Shown: positions 11,506 to 20,413 of the stretch, one piece after another
Numbering within the stretch: the first letter of the stretch is position 1
Layout of the letters: each line of letters begins with the position of its first letter
From: Euptelea pleiosperma
Taxonomy: Eukaryota > Streptophyta > Magnoliopsida > Ranunculales > Eupteleaceae
Length of the DNA: 64,000 nucleotides
NCBI GenBank assembly: GCA_035048495.1
Contig: CM068553.1
Span: 28,048,978-28,112,977, forward strand
Reading direction: 5' to 3'
The notes under the pieces: model-generated
Told to the model about the DNA's origin: nothing
Database searches by the model: none
The model's input: only the letters and a program-made list of their open reading frames with translations
Program-made: the position numbers and the translations under genes

Positions 11506-11715
11506 TGTTGTAATCTTGGATCATAACCAGGATAAGAGATTAGGGTTAGAGATGGAAGAGAGGAGAGGAGAAGAGAATTGGGGGAAGAGGAGAAATCGTG
11601 TAGAGCTTAGAATAGCCTACACGATTTCACCCAATATATATATTAAGTGAAGTTTTACAATATTACAAGGCCCCCCTGTAGAATATAAGATATTACAAGT
11701 AGGTCCCTGACAACA
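11506..11715 (-). repeat. 5' LTR of copia element 3
   Basis: On the minus strand it begins TGTTGTCAGGGACC and ends ATTACAACA, followed immediately by the TGGTATCAGAGC primer site. It holds TATATATATT and an internal inverted repeat (ATCGTGTAG.../...CTACACGAT) that could form a stem. Confidence 0.93.
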
Positions 11716-12434
11716 TTCACGTGCTCTCAACTTCTAGTCTCCGGTCCATGTTTTTGCTCCTAGCTCGTCTTTATTCCCTATCACACCTCGCATTTTTGGG
11801 TTTGTCTGCTTTGTTCACATTCTGGGTCTACATCGTAACAGGTTGGATCCTAAAGCTCTTAAGTGTATCTTCCTTGGGTACTCGTCTTCTCACAAGGGGT
11901 ACAAGTGTTATCATCCCTCGACAGGCAAGAAGTATGTTTCCATGGATGTCACCTTTCGCGAGGAGACATTCTTTTTCTCCCCTACCTCTCTTCAGGGGGA
12001 GAGAAGTATTGAAGAGAGGTCTGATCTTTGTCCTCTTCCTACTGTATCTATGACTCCTCCATTCCCGTTGGTTGTCGAGCAACCTACTCAGCCTATTATG
12101 GTGTCTGATAGTGTTCCTGGAGCACAGGAGGAGCTTCAGTTTTATCGTAGAAGAGGGAAGGTCATTGCTGATCCAGTACCAGTGGTTCCATCCTCGGATC
12201 CAGGTAACATATCTTCCATCTATGTTCTTGTCATTTTTTCTTCCACTGATGTGTGTGCTCTTGATCTTCCCATTGTTTTACAGAAGGGCACTCGTAGTTG
12301 TACTCAATATCCCTTGAGCAACTTTGTCTCCTACGATGCCTTATTTCTTACAAGGCGTTCATTACTTCTGTGGACACTATTCCTATTCCCACTTCTGTGG
12401 CAGAAGGATTGGCACATCCCAAATGGAAACTTGC
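11716..12434 (+). pseudogene. Copia element 2 pol, integrase C-terminus to RT start
   Basis: Continuation of element 2 after element 3. The integrase tail (LDPKALKCIFLGYSSSHKGYK, STGKKYVSMDVTF) and linker (QYPLSNFVSYDALF) reach the very start of the RT domain (a HPKWKLA-like block near 12415-12434). It ends at CTTGC (12430-12434), where element M begins. The matching continuation (MVEEMRALDKNKTWELVDLP) lies on the opposite strand just below 18356. Confidence 0.88.
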
Positions 12435-13119
12435 TGACGTAGGACGGGAGTACCATTCCGTGATTTGAGAAAGGATGAAGAGGGGATTACTATTCACGGC
12501 ACTATTCACGTGACACTATTTACGTCACTATTCACACGGCGCTATTCACGCAGCACTATTCACAGTGTTGTGGTATGATTTGGGTTTTCTTAGGTAAGAA
12601 ATTGATTAAAAAAAATAGAGATGGAGAAAGAGAAGATAATAAGAGAGAAGAGATGGAGATAAAAAAATACATTCGGCTTTGCACCGAATTAGCTTGGCTT
12701 CGCACCAAGAGATGATGGCTTCACACCACGGGAGGGATTTCTCAAAGAGATTTCTATTTCTTCATTCATAATTTTTCATCATTAAAATCAAATGGTACAT
12801 TACCTTTTATAGACTCCCTACTTGAACTTTCCTAATTCTAATCGAATTGAAATTAGAAACTCCTAATATAAGTCAACTATTGCAATCAATAATAAAATCC
12901 TAATTGGAAACAAAATCTCAAATGAAAATCCTAGTTAAATTAAAACAAATCTTCGTGGGGTCCACTAAAAATAGTAAAATCAAAAACTATAAATAGTAAA
13001 TTCGGGATTTACTATAAATAGTAAAAAACGTGAATTACTATAAATAGTAAATTGGATCCACTTGATTAGGCATTGATTCGGTGTAGCGCGGACGATCGTA
13101 GTAGAATATTCCTGCATCA
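12435..13119 (-). repeat. 3' LTR of element M
   Basis: Plus-strand tips are TGACGTAGG and CCTGCATCA. It carries a cluster of CACTATTCACG-like units (about 12495-12565) and several TTTACTATAAATAGTAA palindromes (about 12990-13055). Confidence 0.85.
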
Positions 13120-13178
13120 AACCTTCGTTGAAAAGAATTCGATCTCGAATTCAAGTTGAGATATTGCAATAGGCTTTT

Positions 13179-13886
13179 CTAGCGGAAGAGATATTTGGAG
13201 TACTTTCCCTTCAGTTTCTTCTTTTGCATCTTTGACAGGTGTAAATTTTCTGAAACATGGTCTATGTCCTCAACTCTAGCCTTCTTTGATAAGAAATCCT
13301 TGCTTGTTCCATCTGCTTTATTTTCAACTGTCGGTTCTAAAACAACAGAAATATCTAGTTTCGGATCGGGATCTTCTATACTATTTGGGCCATCTTCAGC
13401 TAGAGCGTCTGGATCAGGAGAATCATCATCATTTTTATTCTCCATAACAACAGGCGGATCAATATGATTATCCTCCACTTTTTCGTCTGATACAACTATA
13501 GGAGCTTCAGGACTGGCTAATTCCTCAGTTTTGGCTTTTTCGTTCTCGTCGATTTTTTCATTTTCTTTAGATGGAAAAAAACCCTCTCATTCAATGGCTT
13601 TTATTTCTTTGTTTACTTTCTTTTCGATTTGCTTTGAAACCTCTTTAGTGGTTTTTTTTGTTGTGAAACCTTCTAATAGCTTGCCAGAAAGAGGTGGAAA
13701 AGCCGGTGGTGGTGGTAGTGACTTTCCAAGACGGCAGTTGCTGATTGGAACTTTGGCGGAGATCCTTGCTTCTAATTTGCTCTCAATACGATTTATCTAG
13801 TCACTTAGTCCGCTCTCAAAACAATTTATCACATCGTTTAGTTTAGCTAACGCGGCTACCAAAGATTGCGAACCAATATGAGACAT
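13179..13886 (-). pseudogene. Unknown ORF of element M (gag position)
   Basis: One minus-strand frame runs from ATG at 13886 to the stop at 13179 (236 codons), broken only by a TAG near 13797 and a TGA near 13590. The product would be hydrophilic and charged. The N-terminal part (MSHIGSQSLVAALAKLND) could form a helix. A proline stretch (LPPPPAFPPL) follows, then a lysine-rich region, an acidic middle (NKNDDDSPDPDALAEDGP) and a basic C-terminus (KMQKKKLKGKYSKYLF). No zinc knuckle or recognised gag core is seen. It may be a diverged gag or a captured host fragment; I do not recognise the family. It lies 40 bp after the primer site, where gag normally begins. Confidence 0.6.
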
Positions 13887-13927
13887 TTTCCGATCAGGAG
13901 TTTCGAACTGGGCTCTGATACCAAATT

Positions 13928-14669
13928 TGACGCAAGACGGGAGTACCGTTCCGCGATTTGAGAAAGGATGAAGAAAGGAGTACCGTTCACGTCACTATTC
14001 ACACTGCACTATTCACGCAACACTATTCACACTGCACTATTCACGCAACACTATTCACAGTGTTGTGGTATGATTTGGGTTTTCTTAGGTAAGAAATTGA
14101 TTAAAAAAAAATAGAGATGTAGAAAGAGAAGATAATAAGAGAGAAGAGATGGAGATAAAAAAATACATTCGGCTTCGCACCGAATTAGCTCGGCTTCGCA
14201 CAAAGAGATGATGGCTTCACACCACGAGAGGGATTTCTCAAAGAGATTTCTATTTCTTCATTCATAATTTTTCATCATTAAAATCAAAGGGTACATCACC
14301 TTTTATAGACTCCCTACTCGAACTTTCCTAATTCTAATCTAATTGAAATTAGAAACTCCTAATACAAGTCAACTATTGCAATCAATAATAAAATCCTAAT
14401 TGGAAACAAAATCTCAATTGAAAATCCTAGTTACATTAAAACAAATCTTCGTGGGGTCCACTAAAAATAGTAAAATCAAAATTTACTATAAATAGTAAAT
14501 TCGGGGATTTACTATAAATAGTAAAAACGAGATTTACTATAAATAGTAATTTTGAGATTTACTATAAATAGTAAAAAACGTGAATTACTATAAATAGTAA
14601 ATAGGATCCACTTGATTAGGCATTGATTCGGTGTAGTGCGGACGATCGTAGTAGAATGCTCCCGCATCA
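13928..14669 (-). repeat. 5' LTR of element M
   Basis: Clearly homologous to 12435-13119 but about 57 bp longer, mainly through extra ACTATAAATAGTA-type units near 14475-14580. Plus-strand tips are TGACGCAAG and CCCGCATCA. Confidence 0.85.
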
Positions 14670-16723
14670 TCTCACTTTGTACTTCTTAACTGACCCGTCT
14701 GCTTTGTACTTGACTGTGAACACCCATCTGCAACCCACAGGTTTCTTGCCTCTTAGCAAGTCAACAAGCTCCCATGTCCCATTCTTGTCCAGAGCTCTCA
14801 TTTCCTCTATCATAGCAGCTTTCCATCTGCGTTGAGCCAGCCCTTCTGCCACTGAAAAGGGTATAGGAATAGTGGAAAGGGACGTGATAAAGGCTTTATA
14901 GAAGGGAGACAAGGCATCATAGGAGACAAAGTGGCTCATAGGATGTTGAGTGCAGCTTGACTCATTTTCTTAAAGCAATGGGAAGATCAGAAGCATCAGT
15001 AGAAGGAGAAATGACAGGTATAGAGAGGGAATGAGGATTACCTCGATCCGAGGATGGTACCACAGGTACTGGATCAGCTGTGACTTTTTCCCTTCTGCGA
15101 TAGACGATGAGCTCCTTCTGAGCACTATCAGCCTCAGTAGCAGGTAGAGTAGTCTGAGATCTCTCAAGATCAAGATAGGGAGGAGAGAGTAGTATAGTAG
15201 GAAGAAGAACATCACACCTCTCTTCACTACTATTCTCCCCCTGAAGAGAGGCGGAGAAAAAAGGCAGATCCTCTCTAAAGGTAACATCCATGGACACAAA
15301 ATTCTTCCATATGGAAGGATGGTAACACTTATACCCGTTATGAGAATAAAAGTAACCCAGAAATATACATTTAAGCGCTTTGGGATCAAGTTTGGTACGA
15401 TGGGGACGAAGGATGTGTACATAGCATACACACCCAAAGATACGATGAGAGATTGTGAGTAATGAAGCATCAGGAGTAAGAACCTGTAGAGGAGACTTGA
15501 AGTTGAGAACACGAGAAGGCATTCTGTTAGTCAAATAAGCGGCAGTCAGAACGGCATCCGACCAACAGGATTTGATGACTTTTGAGCAGATCAGAAGAGA
15601 TCGAGCTACCTCAGTCAGATGTCGCATCTTTCTTTCAACTACACCATTTTGTTGAGGGGTGTAACTGCAAGAATTTTGGTAACAAATCCCATGGTCTAAA
15701 AGGTATTGCTAAAGTACCCCATACATATACTCTCCACCCTGGTCAAAATGAATGACCTTGATGGAGGCACCATACTGAGTTAGGATCATCTTATGAAAAC
15801 CCTTAAAGATGGCATGAACCTCATCTTTGGTTTTCATAGGATAAACCCATGTGCACCTAGTATAGTCATCAACAAAAGTAACAAAATAGGGGAAGCCAAA
15901 AATGGAAATCACAGGGGAAGGACCCCACACATCAGAATGCACGACTTCAAAGGAAACATAACTTCGATTACCTCTTGAAGGATAAGTAGATCTACAATGT
16001 TTCGATAGTTCACATGTCTCACAATGTAAGTCAGATAACAACACAGAAGCAAATAAAGTTGGAAATAACAGTTTGAGGTATTGAAAAGAGACATGCCCCA
16101 GACGGGCATGCCAACATAACACAAAAGCTATCCTACTTCTACTACTAATAGATGACTGCAGTGTTGTGAGCTCAGAAGGCCGTCCATCAAGATGGTATAG
16201 CCCATCAGCTTCATGTCCAGTGCCAATCGTCCTCGTCTCGAGGTCCTGAAAGGCACATTATGAAGGAAAGAAAGTCAAACTGCAGTTCAAGGATTTAGTA
16301 AGAGCACCAACAGATAATAGGTAAGATGTGAAATTTGGGACATGTAAAACGGATGCAAGTGGAAGCTGGGGTGATGGGAGAACAACCCATTTCCTAGATA
16401 CAGAAGATAAAGTGCCATCTGTAGTTCTAACCTTATCGCGGCCAGAACAAATAGAATAACTAGAAAATAAAGAAGACATACCCGTCATGTGCTCTGAAGC
16501 CCTTGAATCAATGATCCTTGTAGGATTGGGAGGGGGAATGGACACATGATGGGCATATCTGATGATACCTGACTGAGCAAATGAGGACGTGGCAAAATGA
16601 CCATCCAGCTAGGAGAGCAAGGGTTGAAGCCTTGCAAGCTTAGATGCAGTCAAAGGACCAGTAGAGATCTGTGAAGAAGAACTCTGGAGAGACTGACCTG
16701 GAGAGGGGTCGAAGTGTCCATAC
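14670..16723 (-). pseudogene. Copia element 1, gag tail-protease-integrase-RT start (inverted block)
   Basis: On the minus strand this continues the gag frame cut at 1108: 'SSGAHSAS' there joins 'MDTSTPLQ' here across the shared GTATG. Next come a protease remnant (IIDSRASEHMTG, near 16500, with glycine of D-S-G replaced by arginine), pre-integrase ([20 protein letters not shown]), integrase core ([26 protein letters not shown]), integrase tail (LDPKALKCIFLGYFYSH) and RT start (RRWKAAMIEEMRALDKNGTW ... VKKYKVR). There are frameshifts near 16258, 15710 and 14965. It stops at 14670, next to element M; the RT continues on the plus strand at 18833. Confidence 0.85.
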
Positions 16724-16860
16724 AGTTGAATTTGAGGAATTAGGGTTAGGGTTAGGTTTGGAGAAGAGAGAGTAAAGAGTAGAGAAGAGAGAGTATACCT
16801 CTCACATCAAGGGGTATTTACATAGTAACCCAATATATATAAAATACGCATCTGATAACA
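16724..16860 (-). repeat. 3' LTR of copia element 2 (with internal deletion)
   Basis: On the minus strand it runs TGTTATCAGATGCG ... AATTCAACT, as in 1109-1322, but lacks about 77 bp covering the TATA-like box and transcription start region. The polypurine tract GAGGGGGAG (minus) abuts it at 16861-16869. GTATG follows its inner end. Confidence 0.88.
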
Positions 16861-18356
16861 CTCCCCCTCAAGTTGGTGCATAGATATCTCGCATGCCCAA
16901 CTGCATAAACATCTGTGAAGTTGTCAACTGGGAACTCCTTTAGTGAAGACATCCGCTACTTGCTCATCGGTCTTCACAAATGGAGTGTAGATTTCTCCAG
17001 ATACGATCTTCTCCCTTATGAAGTTACGATCCACTTCAATGTGCTTGGCCCGATCATGCTGTACCGGATTATGAGCAATACTGATAACAGCCTTGTTGTC
17101 ACAATACAAGCTCACTGACCCCATGACTAGAAAACCAAGCTCAGCAACCAACATCTTCAACCAGAGCATCTCGCACAAGCCATGGGCCATTGCCCTGAAT
17201 TCTGCCTCTACACTGGATCTGGCAACAATAGGTTGCTTCTTGCTCCTCCAAGTGACTAAATTGCCCCCAACAAAAGGTGCAATAGCCTGAAGTAGATCAC
17301 CTATCATCCTTGGCACTTGCCCAGTCTGTATCAGTATATGACTCAACTCTCATGTGGTCATTCTTCTGGAAGAGAAGACCTCTGCCAGGGGCAGACTTGA
17401 GATATCTCAGAATCCTGTGTGCTGCCTCTAAATGGATCTCCCTAGGAGAATGCATGTACTAGTTGATAAAGCTAACTGCATAGGCAATGTCTGGTCGAGT
17501 CAAGGAAAGATAGATCAACCTCCCAACCAGTCTCCGAAAACCCCCCACATCAGATAAAGGCTTACTACTCGAGTCGGCCAACTGGTGGTTCTGCTCTATG
17601 TGAGTCTCAACTGGCTTAGCTCCCAACTTGCCAGAGTCCTGTAATAGGTCTAGGACGTACTTCCGTTGTGAGATGAAGATCCCTTGACTAGATCTTGCAA
17701 CCTCTATGCCGAGAAAGTACTTGAGAAGCCCTAGATCCTTAGTCTCAACTTCCCTTGCCAGATGGTTCTTTAGCTTGGTCACCTCTTCTGCATCATTCCC
17801 TATCAGAATGATGTCATCCACATAAACGATGAGGGCAGTAGTGCTCTTCCCTAGATGGTTCACAAATAGGGTGTGATCGGCTTGGCTTTGAGTATACCCC
17901 ATCTTCTTTACTGCTAGAGTGAACCTCTCAAACCAAGCTCGAGGAGACTGCTTAAGCCCATAGAGGGCTTTTCTCAATCGACACACCTTGTTGTCATCCC
18001 CTGGGGGGCTGAATCCTGGAGGAGGTACCATATAGACTTCTTCATGTAGATCACCACGAAGGAAAGCATTTTTTACATCCAGCTGATGCAAAGGCCATGC
18101 TTGGTTTGCTACTAAAGACAACAATACCATGATGGAGTTCATCTTTGCCACAAGTGCAAAGGTCTCCACGTAATCAATCCCGTAGGTTTGAGTATACCCC
18201 TTGGCTACCAATCTAGCCTTGTACTTCTCAACTGACCCATCTGCCTGATACTTTACTGTGAATACCCATATGCACCCAACTGGCTTCTTGCCTCTTGGCA
18301 AATCAACAAGCTCCCATGTCTTATTTTTGTCTAAGGCACGCATCTCCTCGACCATA
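16861..18356 (-). pseudogene. Copia element 2 RT and RNase H (inverted block)
   Basis: The minus-strand frame from about 18356 to 17459 gives RT (MVEEMRALDKNKTWELVDLP, CIWVFTVKYQADGSVEKYKA, LDVKNAFLRGDLHEEVYM, YVDDIILIGND, ISQRKYVLDLLQDSGKLG). It is continued after frame changes by RNase H at 17346-16924 (SSVEAEFRAMAHGLCE, LYCDNKAVISIAHNPVQHD, DVFTKGVPS). The YVDD motif is intact. The stop and frame change at 17346-17459 remove the AYTDADWA segment. The frame upstream of 18362 belongs to the TRIM, not to this element. Confidence 0.88.
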
Positions 18357-18361
18357 GTAGG

Positions 18362-18827
18362 TAATACAAGGGCATTTTCACACCGGGCTCGAGTGGGGTA
18401 GCCTGTGTATATGGGGCACACTCGGGGTGGGATGGCCCGTGTGAAATAAGACCCATGAAGGAGGGTTCGGCTGAGGGCCTGGATCATGGGCTATGAGATA
18501 AATGAATTTAATCTCACGCTACCAACAGTCACGGTTTTTGGGGAGTATTGGTTAAATGTCCTGCAGCAAAGTGGTATCGGAGCGGGAGGTCTCGTGTTCG
18601 AGACTCCTCACTGGGGGTGATTAATGCAGGGGCATTTTCACACCGGGCTCGAGTGGGGCAGCCTGCGTATATGGGGCATACTCGGGGTGGGATGGCCCGT
18701 GTGAAATGGGACCCATGAAGGAGGGTTCGACCGAGGGCCTGGATCATGACTATGAGATAAAGGAATTTAATCTCACGTTACCAACAGTCGCGGCTTTTGG
18801 GGAGTATTGGTTAAATGTCCTGCATCA
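18362..18827 (+). mobile_element. TRIM (terminal-repeat retrotransposon in miniature)
   Basis: A 466-bp element with two LTRs of 207 and 206 bp (18362-18568 and 18622-18827) and only 53 bp between them. Consensus tips are TGATGCAGG ... CCTGCATCA, a 9-bp inverted repeat; both 5' copies carry G-to-A changes. The interior has GTGGTATCGGAGC beside the left LTR (an initiator tRNA-Met primer site with one mismatch) and a G-rich tract CTGGGGGTGA before the right LTR. There is no coding capacity. Its flanks (GTAGG left, CGAGA right) differ because its left side was inverted. Confidence 0.88.
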
Positions 18828-20170
18828 CGAGATTAGTAGCCAAGGTACACCCAGACCTATGGGATTGACTATGTGGAGTCCTTTGCACCCGTGGCAAAGA
18901 TGAACTCTATCAGGGTGTTATTGTCATTGGCAGCAAACCAAGCGTGGCCTTTGCATCAGCTGGATGTGAAGAATGCTTTTCTTCATGGGGACCTACATGA
19001 AGAAGTGTACATGGTGCCTCCTCTTGGATTTACTTCACCAGGAAATAGTAGCAAGGTGTGTCGACTGAAAAAAGCCCTCTATGGGCTTACACAATCTCCA
19101 AGGGCATGGTTCGAGAGAATCACTCTAGCTGTGAAGAAGCTAGGTTATACTCAGAGTCAGGCCGATCACACCTTATTATGAAGCATCAAGGGAAGAACAC
19201 CACTGCCTTCATTGTTTATGTGACATCATTCTCACAGAGAATGATACAGAAGAGGTGGTTAAGCTGAAACAGCAGTTAGCAGAGGAGTTTGAAACCAAAG
19301 GTTTAGGACTTCTTAGGTACTTCCTAGGCATTGAAGTTGCAAGATCTAGTCAGGGGATCTTCATCTCTCGGAGGAAGTATGTCTTAGACTTGTTCCAAGA
19401 CTCAGGCAGGTTGGGTACCAAACCAGTGGAAACTCCTATAAAGCAGAATCACCAGTTAGCAGATGCCAATGGTGAGCTACTATAGGATGTAGGGAGCTTT
19501 TAGAGGCTAGTTGGGCGATTGATCTACCTCTCCTTGACTCTACCAGACATTGCCTATGTAGTGAGTGTGATCAGTCAGTATATGCACTCACCCAGAGGTG
19601 TTCATCTAGAGGCAGCACATCGGATCTTGAGGTATCTCAAGTCAGCTCCTGGTAGAGGTCTTCTGCTTGAGAAAAATGGACACATACGTATAGAGGCGTA
19701 TACCGATGCAGACTGAGCAAGGGCTAAAGATGATCGGAGATCTACTTCTTGATATTGCACATTTGTTGGGGGCAATTTGGTCACTTGGAGAAGCAAGAAG
19801 CAACCTGTTGTTGCCAGATCTAGTGCAGAGGCCGAATTTAGAGCAATGGCTCATGGCTTGTGTGAGAAGCTCTAGTTGAAGGTGTTGGTTGCTGAACTTG
19901 GTTTCCCAGTTTCAGGGTCTGTGTGCTTGTATTGTGACAACAAGGCCGCCATTAGCATTGCTCACAATCTCGTTCAACATGATCGTGCCAAGCACATTGA
20001 GGTAGACCGGCACTTCATTAGAGAGAAGATTGGCTCTAGGGCAGTGTGTACCCCGTTTGTGAAGACTGATGAATAGGTGGCAGATGTTTTCACGAAGAGT
20101 GTTCCCAGTTGGCAACTCCACAAGTGTTTTTGCAAGTTGGGCATTAGAGATATCTATGCACCAACTTGAG
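18828..20170 (+). pseudogene. Copia element 1 RT 3' part and RNase H
   Basis: Continuation of element 1 after the TRIM, from a LVAKG-like block through TYGIDYVESFAPVAKMNS, LDVKNAFLHGDLHEEVYM, ALYGLTQSPRAWFERI, FLGIEVARSSQGIFISRRKY, SLTLPDIAYVVSVISQYMHS, AYTDAD, SSAEAEFRAMAHG, LYCDNKAAISIAHNLVQHD and a final GIRDIYAPT. The catalytic YVDD block is destroyed (FIVYVTSF near 19220). Stops or frame changes occur near 19180, 19225, 19483, 19501, 19716, 19875 and 20075. The polypurine tract GAGGGGGAG (20168-20176) leads into the 3' LTR. Confidence 0.9.
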
Positions 20171-20176
20171 GGGGAG

Positions 20177-20413
20177 TGTTATCATATACGCATTTCAACG
20201 TATATTTCGTGTATTAGGGGTAGTTCTGTAATTACTCCCATTGAGGGGTATATTTGTCCTTTGTAATTTCTCCTTTACATATATAAGCTTTATGGAGTCA
20301 TTGTGACCTAATCACATGACATCCTTTCTCTCTCTCTTCTCTCTTCTTCCTTCTCTCTTCTCTCTTCTCTCTTCTCTCTTCTCTAAACCTAACCCTAATT
20401 GAAGAATTCAACT
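20177..20413 (+). repeat. 3' LTR of copia element 1
   Basis: Begins TGTTATCATATACGC and ends ATTCAACT, like the element 2 LTRs, but is longer because of an expanded CTCTCTTCT tract (about 20325-20385). It has a TATA-like ACATATATAAGC near 20276. The 5' partner would lie left of the window. Confidence 0.88.

Larger units (their letters stand above)
6403..11715 (-). mobile_element. Copia element 3, near-complete recent insertion
   Basis: This 5313-bp Ty1/copia element on the minus strand has 210-bp LTRs (11506-11715 is 5', 6403-6612 is 3') that differ at only about four positions by eye (near 98% identity). It is flanked by a perfect TTCAC duplication (6398-6402 and 11716-11720). The primer site is TGGTATCAGAGC (minus) beside the 5' LTR, and the polypurine tract is GAGGGGGAG beside the 3' LTR. 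The internal order is gag, protease, integrase, RT, RNase H, as in copia elements. Despite the young LTRs, pol is split by nonsense codons and frameshifts, so any mobility would have needed proteins from elsewhere. Confidence 0.95.
12435..14669 (-). mobile_element. Non-autonomous LTR retroelement 'M'
   Basis: A 2235-bp element with two LTRs (12435-13119 and 13928-14669) and an 808-bp interior. On the minus strand the 5' LTR is the right copy, starting TGATGCGGG and ending GCGTCA. It is followed after four bases by TGGTATCAGAGCC, an initiator tRNA-Met primer site. No protease, integrase or RT is present. The interior has one long frame of unknown product. The flanks are CTTGC on the left (element 2) and TCTCA on the right (element 1). 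They do not match each other, because the neighbouring block has been inverted; the partner duplications are found at 18357-18361 and 18828-18832. Confidence 0.85.
14670..18361. other. Inverted block inside the nested copia elements
   Basis: All copia sequence in this interval is on the minus strand, while its 5' and 3' continuations (1-12434 and 18828-20413) are on the plus strand. Element 2 reads 12434(+) to 18356(-), and element 1 reads 14670(-) to 18833(+). The block is bounded exactly by the right tip of element M (GCATCA) and the left tip of the TRIM (TAATAC, from TGATGC). Target duplications pair across the block: CTTGC (12430-12434) with CCTAC (minus, 18357-18361), and TGAGA (minus, 14670-14674) with CGAGA (18828-18832). 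One inversion explains all these facts. Confidence 0.8.

Noticed and set aside
12435..14669. Element M as a DNA transposon, because its tips are partly inverted
   Set aside because: Long direct terminal repeats and a tRNA-Met primer site beside the 5' LTR fit an LTR element.
18572..18612. A tRNA gene in the TRIM interior
   Set aside because: Only a primer site and a B-box-like motif are present; there is no A box or cloverleaf.
18529..18747. Minus-strand open frame MIQALGRTLLHG..., also fused onto the RT frame above 18362
   Set aside because: The same peptide is encoded by both TRIM LTRs, so it is translated repeat sequence and not part of copia pol.
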